Shown: piece after piece, positions 38,288 to 50,425 of the stretch | Layout: each line of letters opens with the position of its first letter | How positions within the stretch are numbered: the stretch's first letter is position 1 | NCBI GenBank assembly: GCA_030917395.1 | Contig: JAUPUU010000180.1 | Coordinates: 62,001 to 126,000 of the forward strand | Reading direction: 5' to 3' | Length of the DNA stretch: 64,000 nt | DNA from: Cyanobacteriota bacterium erpe_2018_sw_21hr_WHONDRS-SW48-000092_B_bin.40 | Lineage (GTDB): Bacteria > Cyanobacteriota > Vampirovibrionia > Obscuribacterales > Obscuribacteraceae | Notes under the pieces: model-generated | Database searches by the model: none | Told to the model about the DNA's origin: nothing | What the model saw: only the letters and a program-made list of their open reading frames with translations | Translations under genes and position numbers: made by a program

Positions 38288-39097
38288 ATGTTCCTATATA
38301 GTGGTATATTCTTTAAATTACTTACTAAAGAACTTAGTCAGGCAAATATTAGGCTAGATAAGGATAAAGCAGTGGATAACACTTCCGAACAAGAAAAGGT
38401 TCTGGTTGTAGACGATGAAGCTTCAATTAGGCGCATCCTCGAAACCCGCCTGAAGCTTGCCGGATACAACGTGGCAACGGCAGCCGACGGACAAGAAGCG
38501 CTGGAGCAGTTCAACTCATTCCAGCCCGACCTGGTCATCCTCGACGTCATGCTTCCAAAAATGGACGGCTATGAAGTTTGTCGCGAAATTCGCAAGACTT
38601 CTGATACCCCTATTATTATGTTGACGGCCGTCGCCGATGTTTCTAACCGCATTCAAGGTTTGGAAATTGGAGCTGACGATTATGTAGTTAAACCATTCAG
38701 CCCTAGCGAGCTAGAAGCTCGTATTAAGGCTGTTTTGCGTCGCACTGTTGAACGTCATCAAGAAGTTGGCCAGAGCAAGAGCTCAAATGTCATCACTATC
38801 GGCAACCTCAAAATTGACTTGAATAAGCGCCAAGTAACTCGCAAGAACGAAAGAATCCGGCTAACCGGAATGGAATTCAGCTTGCTTGAACTACTGGTCA
38901 CCAATTCAGGCAAACCGTATTCTCGCGGTGAGATTCTTCAACAGGTATGGGCCTATCCACCTGACCACAGAATTGATACCAGAGTAGTAGACGTTCACAT
39001 CAGTCGTTTGAGATCAAAACTAGAAGAAGATTCTTCCAACCCTGATCTGATTTTGACTGCTCGTGGCATTGGCTACATGTTCCAGAAAATCAACTAA
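38288..39097 (+). CDS. rpaB: RpaB/Ycf27-like OmpR family response regulator
   Basis: LVVDDEASIRRILETRLKLAGYNVATAADGQEAL...VILDVMLPKMDGYEVCREIRK...DTPIIMLTAVADVSNRIQGLEIGADDYVVKPFSPSELEARIKAVLRR...RIRLTGMEFSLLELLVTNSGKPYSRGEILQQVWAYPPDHRIDTRVVDVHISRLRSKLEEDSSNPDLILTARGIGYMFQ closely matches remembered cyanobacterial RpaB. Start could be GTG at 38372. Confidence 0.88.
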   Translation: MFLYSGIFFKLLTKELSQANIRLDKDKAVDNTSEQEKVLVVDDEASIRRILETRLKLAGYNVATAADGQEALEQFNSFQPDLVILDVMLPKMDGYEVCREIRKTSDTPIIMLTAVADVSNRIQGLEIGADDYVVKPFSPSELEARIKAVLRRTVERHQEVGQSKSSNVITIGNLKIDLNKRQVTRKNERIRLTGMEFSLLELLVTNSGKPYSRGEILQQVWAYPPDHRIDTRVVDVHISRLRSKLEEDSSNPDLILTARGIGYMFQKIN

Positions 39098-39123
39098 ATC
39101 ATTAACTGATTTAAGAGCTAAAA

Positions 39124-39160
39124 GAAGAAGGCCCAGACAATTGTCTGGGCCTTCTTTCTT
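39124..39160. terminator. Likely bidirectional terminator between rpaB-like and ahcY
   Basis: GAAGAAGGCCCAGACAATTGTCTGGGCCTTCTTTCTTTC: near-perfect inverted repeat with T-rich flank. Confidence 0.88.
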
Positions 39161-39174
39161 TCTATATATCGGTC

Positions 39175-40449
<1,275 letters not shown>

Positions 40450-40666
40450 CTAATCCCCTCCTAGAGCGCAGCAAAGATCGTAGCAGCACTTTACAAACAT
40501 CGGCCCATCCATAGCCTTTCTTGAACGATCGGACCAGATTAATAAAACTGCAGCCACAGTCAGGGTGAATAATTGGTCGTTTTCAAGGGAACATAGAAAC
40601 TGTGAGAAGGGCCAGAAGGCCTAACCAGCAGCAATTTTAAGGTCTCAGTTTGTTGAGCTAGAGCTT

Positions 40667-41368
40667 ATGGAAACCAGGGTAATCGCCAAAAGTCTGAATC
40701 TGAAAACAATAGCCATCCTGCTTGCTCTGGCGGTTAATTGTCAGGCGGCTCAGGCAATGCTGCTCTCTGGTCAAGTTGAAGAAAGGGCTGAAGCCCTGGA
40801 ATCAAATCAAAATTCAGGTCCAAATTCAAATCCCTATTCAAATCCCAATCAGAGCCCGGCTCCATTGCAGAGTCAACAGGGGCGCCCCGACCTGGCGAAG
40901 GGTCAGCCTGCCACTAATACTCAGCCCGGCTTCAACAAACCCACCACTAATTCATTCCCGGCTACTTACCAGGGGGCCTGGTACTGCCAGACCACAGTGG
41001 TCGACTCCACCCTGCCAGCAGTGCTGCAGGGGCAGGTAATAGGCTCTGAAGTGGTCTTCTTCCTCAGCAAGGATGGCGGCATTCACGCTCGCTGGAACCA
41101 GCCCGGTTGGGTTGAAACCCAATCTCAAGCAATTACCTTCAACGGTACCGAAGCAAAAGCAGACCGTACAACTTATTATTTCGGCGATAACATGCAGGGC
41201 TCATGGGCTGCTCGTGCCCGCGACCAGTTCGCTCAAACCGGCCCAGACGTAATCTCGGCAAAAAGTTATGTAGACCAGTATCTGGATGGTCAGTACCTAG
41301 GACGCTATCGCACAACTTCAGTTCTCAAGAGAAGCGGGCCGGCGCAAAATATGGCGAGCATGAACTAA
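40667..41368 (+). CDS. Secreted protein of unknown function with Asn/Pro/Ser-rich linker
   Basis: N-terminal signal-like segment, NQNSGPNSNPYSNPNQSPAP linker, then a globular domain (YQGAWYCQTTVVDSTLPAVLQGQVIGSEVVFFLSKDGGIHARWNQPGWVETQSQAITFNG). Confidence 0.6.
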   Translation: METRVIAKSLNLKTIAILLALAVNCQAAQAMLLSGQVEERAEALESNQNSGPNSNPYSNPNQSPAPLQSQQGRPDLAKGQPATNTQPGFNKPTTNSFPATYQGAWYCQTTVVDSTLPAVLQGQVIGSEVVFFLSKDGGIHARWNQPGWVETQSQAITFNGTEAKADRTTYYFGDNMQGSWAARARDQFAQTGPDVISAKSYVDQYLDGQYLGRYRTTSVLKRSGPAQNMASMN

Positions 41369-41421
41369 GAACTAAAAAATAAGAACTAAGACCCTCTCGC
41401 CCTAGCCCGCATCACTTGAAA

Positions 41422-41455
41422 ACAAGAGCGCCCCCTCATCTGAAGGAGCGCTCTT
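41422..41455 (-). terminator. Possible terminator of eno
   Basis: AAGAGCGC...GCGCTCTT stem with imperfect interior; located just past the eno stop. Confidence 0.5.
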
Positions 41456-41475
41456 TCTATATCTATATATAGAAG

Positions 41476-42840
<1,365 letters not shown>

Positions 42841-43011
42841 TTATCAGAAAATGTTGATCTGATTTGCGAAGTTTTTTGCTGCGATTTACAAAGGTTCAAG
42901 TATAATCCTTTTCACGGGATTTAAATTTGGATAGAGAACTTATCGAAACAGCACGAAATCTTTCTCAATTTGTATCTGCTTCTTTTCAATGTAATAACTA
43001 CTGCTTAAATT

Positions 43012-43027
43012 GTTCTCTTAAGAGAAC
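43012..43027. promoter_or_regulatory. Perfect 16-bp palindrome upstream of a zinc-binding protein gene
   Basis: GTTCTCTTAAGAGAAC, self-complementary, 19 nt before the ATG at 43047. Confidence 0.35.
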
Positions 43028-43046
43028 CTAGAATTGACGGACAAGT

Positions 43047-43415
43047 ATGGGCAACTTGCATGGCGGAAGTTTCCAGGCAATCCAGGAATACTTCCAACAG
43101 AAAGAATGCCGTTTCTGTTCTCACGCTTTCAAATCAGACGGAATTCAATTGCTCAGGGAAGAACCCGGAGTTCTTGTCGTCCGCGTAACCTGCAGCACCT
43201 GTGGACATCCCTTGGGCGTAGCCATAGTAGGCACAACTCCCAAACCACAGAAGCCTGTAGCACTTCATCCCCGCGACTGGACAAAGCGTGACAAAGATAG
43301 GCTTGTAGGCATGCCGCCTATCACCTATGACGATGTGCTCAATGCTCACCAATTCTTCAAAGGGTTGGATACTGACTGGCACAAACTTCTACCAAAAGCC
43401 GGTAAGGCCAGCTAA
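43047..43415 (+). CDS. Uncharacterised protein with two CxxC motifs (putative zinc ribbon)
   Basis: KECRFCSHAFKSDGIQLLREEPGVLVVRVTCSTCGHPLGVAIVG. Confidence 0.65.
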   Translation: MGNLHGGSFQAIQEYFQQKECRFCSHAFKSDGIQLLREEPGVLVVRVTCSTCGHPLGVAIVGTTPKPQKPVALHPRDWTKRDKDRLVGMPPITYDDVLNAHQFFKGLDTDWHKLLPKAGKAS

Positions 43416-43584
43416 AACTTTTCTCCACCTAATCGTTGTTGATAAAGAAATAGGTCAGGTTTATCCTGGCCTATTTCTTTGTTTTGGCCTAAAAGCCCCA
43501 GAATCTGGCACAATCAGAGAGCTAAAAGGAATATTCAGCTTGCTTGATAAGTCAGAGAAAACCAACAAGGGCGGCAAAACTAAC

Positions 43585-45189
43585 ATGTTTGCTACCGAAA
43601 CACGTCTGGCGCCTATAATCGCCAAGAACACCCCTGACATCGAAGTAGCTTGGTATTTCCCCAACACTTACGAAATAGGCATGTCAGGGCTCGGCTATCA
43701 ACTTGTATGGTGGCTTTTTGAACAACATACAAATGTATTGATACGTCGTGGCTTTACTGATATCGAAGAAGCCAATATTGAGCAATGCCAATTACTCGGC
43801 TTCACCGTTTCTTGGGAATTAGACTTTATCAATATTCTCAAGATCATGAGCGCCAAGGGCATTGCTCACACTGCGGCCGGCCGACAAGAAGAGCAATCGA
43901 CACCAATAGTCTTCGGCGGAGGGCCAGTTCTCACTGCCAATCCAGAACCGTTCGCCGAATTCTTCGATGTCATTCTACTAGGTGACGCAGAAGCTATAGT
44001 GCCCGTTTTCGTGGCGGCCTGGCAAACGATAAAAGACCTCCCCGACCGCCGGGAAAAGTTGATTAAGCTTTCCCAGGTTCCGGGAATTTATGTACCTTGC
44101 CTCTACAAAGTCGAATACGAACCCTGCGGACCGGTTCTTGCCATCACCCCTACTGATGCCAATCCGAGCAAGGTAGTAAAGCAAGTTTTCCCCACACCAG
44201 ATGACTATGTAGCCCATACACAGATATTAAGTAGTGCCACCGCCTGGAGTGACACGTTTTTAGTTGAAGTGGTGCGTTCGTGTCCGCAAGAATGTAGATT
44301 TTGCCTGGCCAGTTTTTTAACTCGCCCATTTCGTGCCACCAATATCGACACCATCATCGACAAAATAAATGGGGCGATGAAATATACAAAACGAATCGGA
44401 CTACTGGGCCCATCAGTGACTGAGCATCCCCATTTTCACCAGTTGGCAGAGCGACTAATAGATAGACAAGACCTGGAGATGACAGTGGCCTCTGTCAGAG
44501 CAGATAGCTTGACTGTTGAAATTCTTGCCACCATAAAGAAACTTGGTCAACGCTCAGTTACTATCGCCATCGAATCTGGCTCAGAAAAACTACGCACGGT
44601 AATGAAGAAAAATCTGTCTGAAGCAGAGATTTTCAAAGCCGTTGAGATGATTGAAGAAAGTGGTTTAAGCGGAGTGAAGTTCTACGGCATCGTCGGCTTA
44701 CCCTACGAAAGCCAAAGCGATCTAGACCAAACCATTGACCTCATGGCCAGATTGAAGAAGAAACATAAGCGCCTTAAATTTGTCTTCGGTGTCAGCTCCT
44801 TCGTTCCCAAGGCACAAACTCCTTATCAATGGGCAGGACGCGATAAAGACTGCCAGCGAAAACTAGAGTTTATTCGCAAGAATCTCTCAAAAATAGGCAT
44901 CGAAGTTCGACCAGAGAGCCATAACTGGAGTGACATACAAGCCTTGATTTCACGGGGTGATCGGCGCTTGTCTTCAGTTTTGATGGAGGTAGCCGCCTCT
45001 GACGGCAAAATTGGCGCCTGGAAGAGGGCCCTGCGTAACCTTGAAGGTCACATTCCTGATCTTGACTACTATGCTTTTAGAAATATTCCTAGCGAAGAAG
45101 TTCTACCCTGGACACATTTGGTGGACGACAGTAGGACGGCCTATTTGTTAAAACATGACCAAGCCTCCCAGTTAGCGGCCCTTAGCTAA
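43585..45189 (+). CDS. B12-binding-domain radical SAM protein
   Basis: VEVVRSCPQECRFCLASFLTRPFR (CxxxCxxC); N-terminal YFPNTYEIGMSGLGYQLVWWLF and FGGGPVLTANPEPFAEFFDVILLGDAE. ATG at 43585 preferred over 43327. Confidence 0.9.
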   Translation: MFATETRLAPIIAKNTPDIEVAWYFPNTYEIGMSGLGYQLVWWLFEQHTNVLIRRGFTDIEEANIEQCQLLGFTVSWELDFINILKIMSAKGIAHTAAGRQEEQSTPIVFGGGPVLTANPEPFAEFFDVILLGDAEAIVPVFVAAWQTIKDLPDRREKLIKLSQVPGIYVPCLYKVEYEPCGPVLAITPTDANPSKVVKQVFPTPDDYVAHTQILSSATAWSDTFLVEVVRSCPQECRFCLASFLTRPFRATNIDTIIDKINGAMKYTKRIGLLGPSVTEHPHFHQLAERLIDRQDLEMTVASVRADSLTVEILATIKKLGQRSVTIAIESGSEKLRTVMKKNLSEAEIFKAVEMIEESGLSGVKFYGIVGLPYESQSDLDQTIDLMARLKKKHKRLKFVFGVSSFVPKAQTPYQWAGRDKDCQRKLEFIRKNLSKIGIEVRPESHNWSDIQALISRGDRRLSSVLMEVAASDGKIGAWKRALRNLEGHIPDLDYYAFRNIPSEEVLPWTHLVDDSRTAYLLKHDQASQLAALS

Positions 45190-45268
45190 TATCTATCAGG
45201 CTACAAATGGCCCACAAAAGAGATAAAGCAGATAAACTAGATGTAGAGATTTCGGGAGCGAGAGACTC

Positions 45269-46216
45269 ATGAATACACCAGAGGCTGATAAGAAGGTAGC
45301 TGAACACGTAGCTAACCTTATTCAACCAATTAGAGACGATCTACTAAGCGGCGCTGCTGAAATTGCCCTCCGGGCAATTACGGTTTTTCAAAGCGTCCTA
45401 TCAGGAGACCAGGTTTCGCCAGAACAAGTCAAGAGCAATCTCACTTACACGGCCAAAAGTCTTATTGATGCCCAACCGGCCATGGCGCCGCTCTTTCACC
45501 TTGGCAACGATGTCTTACTAGCCATCGAAAATGCCCAAACGGTAGAAGAGATTCGCAACCGCTGCGATACAGCCTTGGCTAAATTCGAAAAGATGCTTTG
45601 CGCTAGTGCTTCAACCATTGCTGACATTGCCTATGATCTAATTGATCCAGGCGAGCTAATTTTTGCCTATTCTTTTAGCTCCACTGTAGTAAGTGCACTT
45701 CTAAACGCCAGGGCCCGAGGCCGCTTCTTTAGAGTAGTCTGCACCGAAGCAAGACCTAGTATGGAAGGCCGCAAGTTAGCCTCACGGCTAGCCTCCGGCG
45801 GAATTGAAGTGATTCACACATTTGATAATGCCATGGGCCTGGTGCTCGGCAATTGCAGTGCGGCCTTCATGGGCTGTGATTGCATCGCCAGACCGGGAGT
45901 CGTCAATAAAGTCGGTTCTTGGATGCTGGCTGTCGCCTGTCGAGAATTGAATGTACCTTTGTACGCGCTTTCTGGCACCGAAAAATTTGTCACCGACGAG
46001 CGTCTCTTTGAATTTGAAAAACACGAAAGGCCAGGAGTAGAAGTTTGGGACAACACGCCAAAAGGCGTCGCGGTGCTCAATCAACAGTTTGACTTGGTAC
46101 CCTTCAATCTACTTACCGGGCTGGTTACAGAAAAAGGCATTCTTAAAGAATCAGATATAGAACCCTATGTCTCCAATTTTTCGGTACACCGCTCACTGAC
46201 ACTGGCTGCGATCTAG
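45269..46216 (+). CDS. eIF-2B alpha/beta/delta-like family protein
   Basis: IFAYSFSSTVVSALLNARARGRFFRVVCTEARPSMEGRKLASRLASGGIEVIHTFDNAMGLVLGNCSAAFMGCDCIARPGVVNKVGSWMLAVACRELNVPLYALSGTEKF. Confidence 0.85.
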   Translation: MNTPEADKKVAEHVANLIQPIRDDLLSGAAEIALRAITVFQSVLSGDQVSPEQVKSNLTYTAKSLIDAQPAMAPLFHLGNDVLLAIENAQTVEEIRNRCDTALAKFEKMLCASASTIADIAYDLIDPGELIFAYSFSSTVVSALLNARARGRFFRVVCTEARPSMEGRKLASRLASGGIEVIHTFDNAMGLVLGNCSAAFMGCDCIARPGVVNKVGSWMLAVACRELNVPLYALSGTEKFVTDERLFEFEKHERPGVEVWDNTPKGVAVLNQQFDLVPFNLLTGLVTEKGILKESDIEPYVSNFSVHRSLTLAAI

Positions 46217-46236
46217 CCATGTTTGCGAGATAGACT

Positions 46237-47337
46237 TTGCAATTTCATTCAGAGCACTGGGCGGCGATTCTCGTATTCTGGGTCACCGTGCTACTTTGCC
46301 TACTGGCTCTGCACTATGACTTCATTAAAGATGGCAAGAAAACTGGACGCTACATAGTTTCACTATTCTATTTTGCCATAGGCATAGTAGCCGCCGCCTT
46401 ATTTGGCTTCTTTCTTACAGCCCAACCATTTGAGCTAATAAACCTACTGGCCATGGGTGTCTTCATAGCAGGCCCAATATTTTTAGTGATGGCGCAAGCT
46501 GCAGCTAGAAAAAACGAACTTGTAAAAACTGCAAATACACTTCTCGCTCTAGCACTGCTTGTAGTGGCAATCTCGATTGATACATTTATAGTCGAGCCCC
46601 ATTGGCTAGAAGTAACAAACGTCAAACTATCAAGCAGCAAAATAACCAAGAGCATAAAGATAGCGGTCCTCTCCGACTTGCAAACAGATCAGATAGGCGA
46701 CTACGAAAAAGCAGCGGTTGCCAGGGTTATGCAAGAGAAGCCTGATTTGATTCTTTTGCCCGGCGACTACATTCAGTGTCTAACTTGGCCTGAGCAAGTT
46801 AAATGGCAAGGCGAACTGACCAAGCTACTGAAAGAAGCAAATTTTTGCGCACCACTTGGCGTCTATGCCGTACAAGGCAATGTCGAAGTTGATGGTTGGC
46901 CATCAATATTTAAAGGCTTGCCGGTTACAGCTATGCCTGATAGCAAAACAGTAACCACTGGCGAGTTAGCCATTACGGGGCTGAGCTTTGCCGACTCTTT
47001 CAATCAAAATGTCAAAATTACAGCCACCAAGCCCTTTCACATAGTTATGGGACACGGCCCTGATTTCGCTCTGGCAAAGCCGGAAGCGGATCTTTTGGTA
47101 GCCGGTCATACCCATGGTGGCCAGGTGCAACTGCCACTATTTGGACCACCGCTGACACTAGCAGCAGTTCCCCGTCATTGGGCCCAAGGCACGAAAGAGC
47201 AAGAAGCTGTCGAAACCAAGCCAGGCACAACCCTGATTTTATCGCGTGGAGTAGGCATGGAGCGCTGCTACGCACCAAGAATGCGCTTTCTCTGCCGACC
47301 ACAACTGATCTTTATTGAACTGACACCAAAACGCTAG
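46237..47337 (+). CDS. Membrane-anchored metallophosphoesterase
   Basis: IAVLSDLQTDQIGDYEKAAVARVMQEKPDLILLPGDYI...LLVAGHTHGGQVQLPLFGPPLTL; N-terminal TM segments; TTG start assumed. Confidence 0.85.
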   Translation: MQFHSEHWAAILVFWVTVLLCLLALHYDFIKDGKKTGRYIVSLFYFAIGIVAAALFGFFLTAQPFELINLLAMGVFIAGPIFLVMAQAAARKNELVKTANTLLALALLVVAISIDTFIVEPHWLEVTNVKLSSSKITKSIKIAVLSDLQTDQIGDYEKAAVARVMQEKPDLILLPGDYIQCLTWPEQVKWQGELTKLLKEANFCAPLGVYAVQGNVEVDGWPSIFKGLPVTAMPDSKTVTTGELAITGLSFADSFNQNVKITATKPFHIVMGHGPDFALAKPEADLLVAGHTHGGQVQLPLFGPPLTLAAVPRHWAQGTKEQEAVETKPGTTLILSRGVGMERCYAPRMRFLCRPQLIFIELTPKR

Positions 47338-47339
47338 AG

Positions 47340-48653
47340 TTATGGATAGAGTCCACGTAGGCGTCTAGCTTCAACAATGCGCTCAACAGCAATACTCATG
47401 GCTGACATGCGTAGAGTCAATTTCTGGCTATCGGCCACTTCGAATACTTTGGTGCAGACGTTATTAACCAGCCCTTCAAGGCGCTGATAGACTTCCTCTT
47501 CTGTCCAAAGCAAGCGCATCAAACCTTGCACCCACTCGAAATAACCAACAGTTACGCCGGCAGCATTGGCAAGAATATCAGGCATGACAATTACACCCTT
47601 GCCATCAAGGACGTCGTCAGCGTTTGGCGTGGTTGGCGAATTAGCACCTTCCACTACAACTTTACACTTGAGACGATCAGCATTGCCAGCATGTATCTGG
47701 CTTGATACTGCGCACGGTGCCAGGATATCGCACTCTAGCTCGAGCAGCTCTTCATTGCTGACTTTGTCAGCATGGGGATACTCGTACATGGCGCCATTCT
47801 TGTCGATGAAAGCCATGAGGTCTTCCACATCAAAGCCCTTAGCATTAGAAAGACCACCGAAGGCATCTGACACACCCACGATTTTGAATCCAGCCTTACT
47901 CAAGTTGCGAGCAACCGAAGAACCAACGTGACCCAAGCCTTGAATAACTACGGCTGGAGAATCGCCTTTGAGCTTGGCAAAAGTAGCGGCCCGTCTAGCA
48001 GCAAGGGCTACACCATAACCAGTAGACTGCAAGACTCCCAGGGAACCGCCCAAATATTGAGGCTTGCCCGTGACAATAGAAGGAACGGTAAAACCTTTAT
48101 TGACTGAATAAGTGTCCATGATCCAGGCCATGGTCTGTTCATCAGTGTTCAAATCTGGACCAGCAATATCTTGAGTCGGCCCAATCATCTCAAGAATTTC
48201 AGAAGTATAACGGCGAGTAATGCGCTCAAGCTCACCTTTAGAAAGAGTGTTTGGGTCCATCCTGATGCCACCATGAGCGCCGCCAAAAGGCAGGTTCATC
48301 AGGGAGCATTTCCAGGTCATAAGCATGGCCATAGAAGCCACTTCACCAAGGGTAACTTCAGAGTGATAGCGCAAGCCACCTTTACCGGGTCCTAGGGCCA
48401 AGTCATGGTGAACGCGATAACCCATAAAGGTTCGCACTGAACCATCGTCCATACGCGCCGGCACAACCACAGATAAAGAACGCTTAGGGTGACGCATTGG
48501 CTCAATAACATTGTTGTCGAGTTTCATATGCTGAGCGACCTTGTCAAGGCGCTTCTGGGCATTTATGAAGTCCGGGGTTTCCCATTCATTCGTCACTGCG
48601 CTGCCAAACCCCTTATTATCTTTGCTTTCTTTGCTGTCTGTAGCAATTGCCAT
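47340..48653 (-). CDS. gdhA: Glu/Leu/Phe/Val dehydrogenase (glutamate dehydrogenase)
   Basis: SVVVPARMDDGSVRTFMGYRVHHDLALGPGKGGLRYHSEVTLGEVASMAMLMTWKCSLMNLPFGGAHGGIRMDP; start taken as ATG at 48653. Confidence 0.95.
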   Translation of the reverse strand: MAIATDSKESKDNKGFGSAVTNEWETPDFINAQKRLDKVAQHMKLDNNVIEPMRHPKRSLSVVVPARMDDGSVRTFMGYRVHHDLALGPGKGGLRYHSEVTLGEVASMAMLMTWKCSLMNLPFGGAHGGIRMDPNTLSKGELERITRRYTSEILEMIGPTQDIAGPDLNTDEQTMAWIMDTYSVNKGFTVPSIVTGKPQYLGGSLGVLQSTGYGVALAARRAATFAKLKGDSPAVVIQGLGHVGSSVARNLSKAGFKIVGVSDAFGGLSNAKGFDVEDLMAFIDKNGAMYEYPHADKVSNEELLELECDILAPCAVSSQIHAGNADRLKCKVVVEGANSPTTPNADDVLDGKGVIVMPDILANAAGVTVGYFEWVQGLMRLLWTEEEVYQRLEGLVNNVCTKVFEVADSQKLTLRMSAMSIAVERIVEARRLRGLYP

Positions 48654-48725
48654 AATGCTCCCTCTCAGGTAGTGGGGTAATTGTAGCCCCATTTACTTCT
48701 CTTTACAGAATAGGCTGATTTTGAA

Positions 48726-50408
48726 TTAACTTAGTGCGGCCATTGCCAATTGCTTGATTTCTTCGGCGCGACTTCTCACCACGGCTATTAGCTTGTCAGC
48801 CTGGCCACGAGTATCACTAACAAATTCTTGCTCAGCGCTGGATTGACCGAAGTCGCGCAAATTGATCAGAACATTGTAGTAGGCTCCCTCTGCTGCTGCG
48901 GCAGCCACAAGCGCGGCCACGGCGCCATCAGACAAAGAGCTAGGGTTGCCGTGTTCAACTACACGAGCAGCCAATTCAAGCAATACTGGCGCGCCCTGCA
49001 ATACTGACAGCGGAGTTAAAGTTGCCGCTTTGCTAGCCTCTAAGATGGCAGCATCACGCAAAGCCTTTTCACTCTCACTACCTTTGGCCATGCGCCGAGC
49101 ATCAATAATACGGTTGAAAGCCTGCATGTCGTCATCGACAGTCTGAAGCATCCATTGCTTCAAACGCTGAGCATCTCGGCCCACCCCTTCCATCATGGCC
49201 TTCTTATCTTCAAAACCTTTCTTGTCAAAAGTAAGATTGGCCACCATAGCGCTGAGGGCGGCCGAAAGTGAACCACAGAGAGCAGCAACACTGCCCCCAC
49301 CCGGTGCTGGCGATTCACTAGCCAACTCATCGACAAACTTAGTCAGAGTCATATCGCGCAAGAACTTGCCTTCGGGGGCAACGCGATATTCAATAATTTT
49401 CTCTTTGGCCACAAAGGGCGAGAGCTCGGCTAAACCTAATGACTGAATAGCACATTCGACAATTTCGGCTTCACTGACACCGGTAGACCGACCTTGTTTG
49501 CGCAGATAGTGCTGACCGGCTTCAAGCATTGGCGCCAAAGGCACCAAGCCGACAATCTCACTGCCCGTCACCCTCAGGCCCAATAGTTCAGCCTGGCGAA
49601 CCACTTCATCGAAGGCCTGATGCAAAGAAGTGACTTCAAAATTTGTCAAGTTGATAGAGACTTGTGCCCGCTGATATTCATCGACATACCAACCGACCGC
49701 CCGTACTTCTTTAAGAGTGCCAGGCACCTTAATAGTGTTACCGCTGGCATCTTTCTCAATTTCGCCTTTGGCATTGCGCTTGGCACGACCAGCTTCTCTT
49801 ATATTGAAGGCAATTTCATTGGCCAGCTTTTTAGAGCGAGTGTTGAGGTTAACGTTATAGGCAATAAGAAATTGCCTGGCACCAATAACGGTGGCACCGC
49901 TAGCAGCATTAAAAGCCGATGGTCCAAAATCTGGTCTAAAACCACTATCTTTCATTTTCTCATTGAGGGCTTCGTATTCACCCTGGCGAATATCAGCTAA
50001 ACTGCGCCTTTCAGCTTTCTTAGCGGCCTCGCCATATAAATAAATAGGAATGCCGAGATCACGACCGACTCTTTCACCCAAGGTATTAGCTAACTGCACA
50101 CATTGCTCCATAGTGATGCCACTAACTGGAACAAATGGACAGACATCAGTGGCGCCCATGCGCGGATGCTCGCCCTGGTGCTTGCGCATATCAATCAATT
50201 GCGAGGCTTTAGAAATAGCTTGGTAGGCTGCTTCAACCACCTGTTCTGGCTGTCCGACAAAAGTAACGACCGTGCGATTGGTGCTATAGCCAGGGTCAAC
50301 ATCAAGCAGACTGACCCCACTTACACCGCGAATAGCATCAGCGATTGCATCGATTACTTTCTCATTTCGGCCTTCAGAAAAGTTGGGCACACATTCTACA
50401 AGCTGCAT
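48726..50408 (-). CDS. Bifunctional glutamate formimidoyltransferase / formiminotetrahydrofolate cyclodeaminase
   Basis: N-terminal MQLVECVPNFSEGRNEKVIDAIADAI...GEHPRMGATDVCPFVP (FTase) fused to C-terminal FVDELASESPAPGGGSVAALCGSLSAALSAMVANLT (FTCD_C). Confidence 0.95.
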   Translation of the reverse strand: MQLVECVPNFSEGRNEKVIDAIADAIRGVSGVSLLDVDPGYSTNRTVVTFVGQPEQVVEAAYQAISKASQLIDMRKHQGEHPRMGATDVCPFVPVSGITMEQCVQLANTLGERVGRDLGIPIYLYGEAAKKAERRSLADIRQGEYEALNEKMKDSGFRPDFGPSAFNAASGATVIGARQFLIAYNVNLNTRSKKLANEIAFNIREAGRAKRNAKGEIEKDASGNTIKVPGTLKEVRAVGWYVDEYQRAQVSINLTNFEVTSLHQAFDEVVRQAELLGLRVTGSEIVGLVPLAPMLEAGQHYLRKQGRSTGVSEAEIVECAIQSLGLAELSPFVAKEKIIEYRVAPEGKFLRDMTLTKFVDELASESPAPGGGSVAALCGSLSAALSAMVANLTFDKKGFEDKKAMMEGVGRDAQRLKQWMLQTVDDDMQAFNRIIDARRMAKGSESEKALRDAAILEASKAATLTPLSVLQGAPVLLELAARVVEHGNPSSLSDGAVAALVAAAAAEGAYYNVLINLRDFGQSSAEQEFVSDTRGQADKLIAVVRSRAEEIKQLAMAALS

Positions 50409-50425
50409 TGATCCTCCAATTAAAG

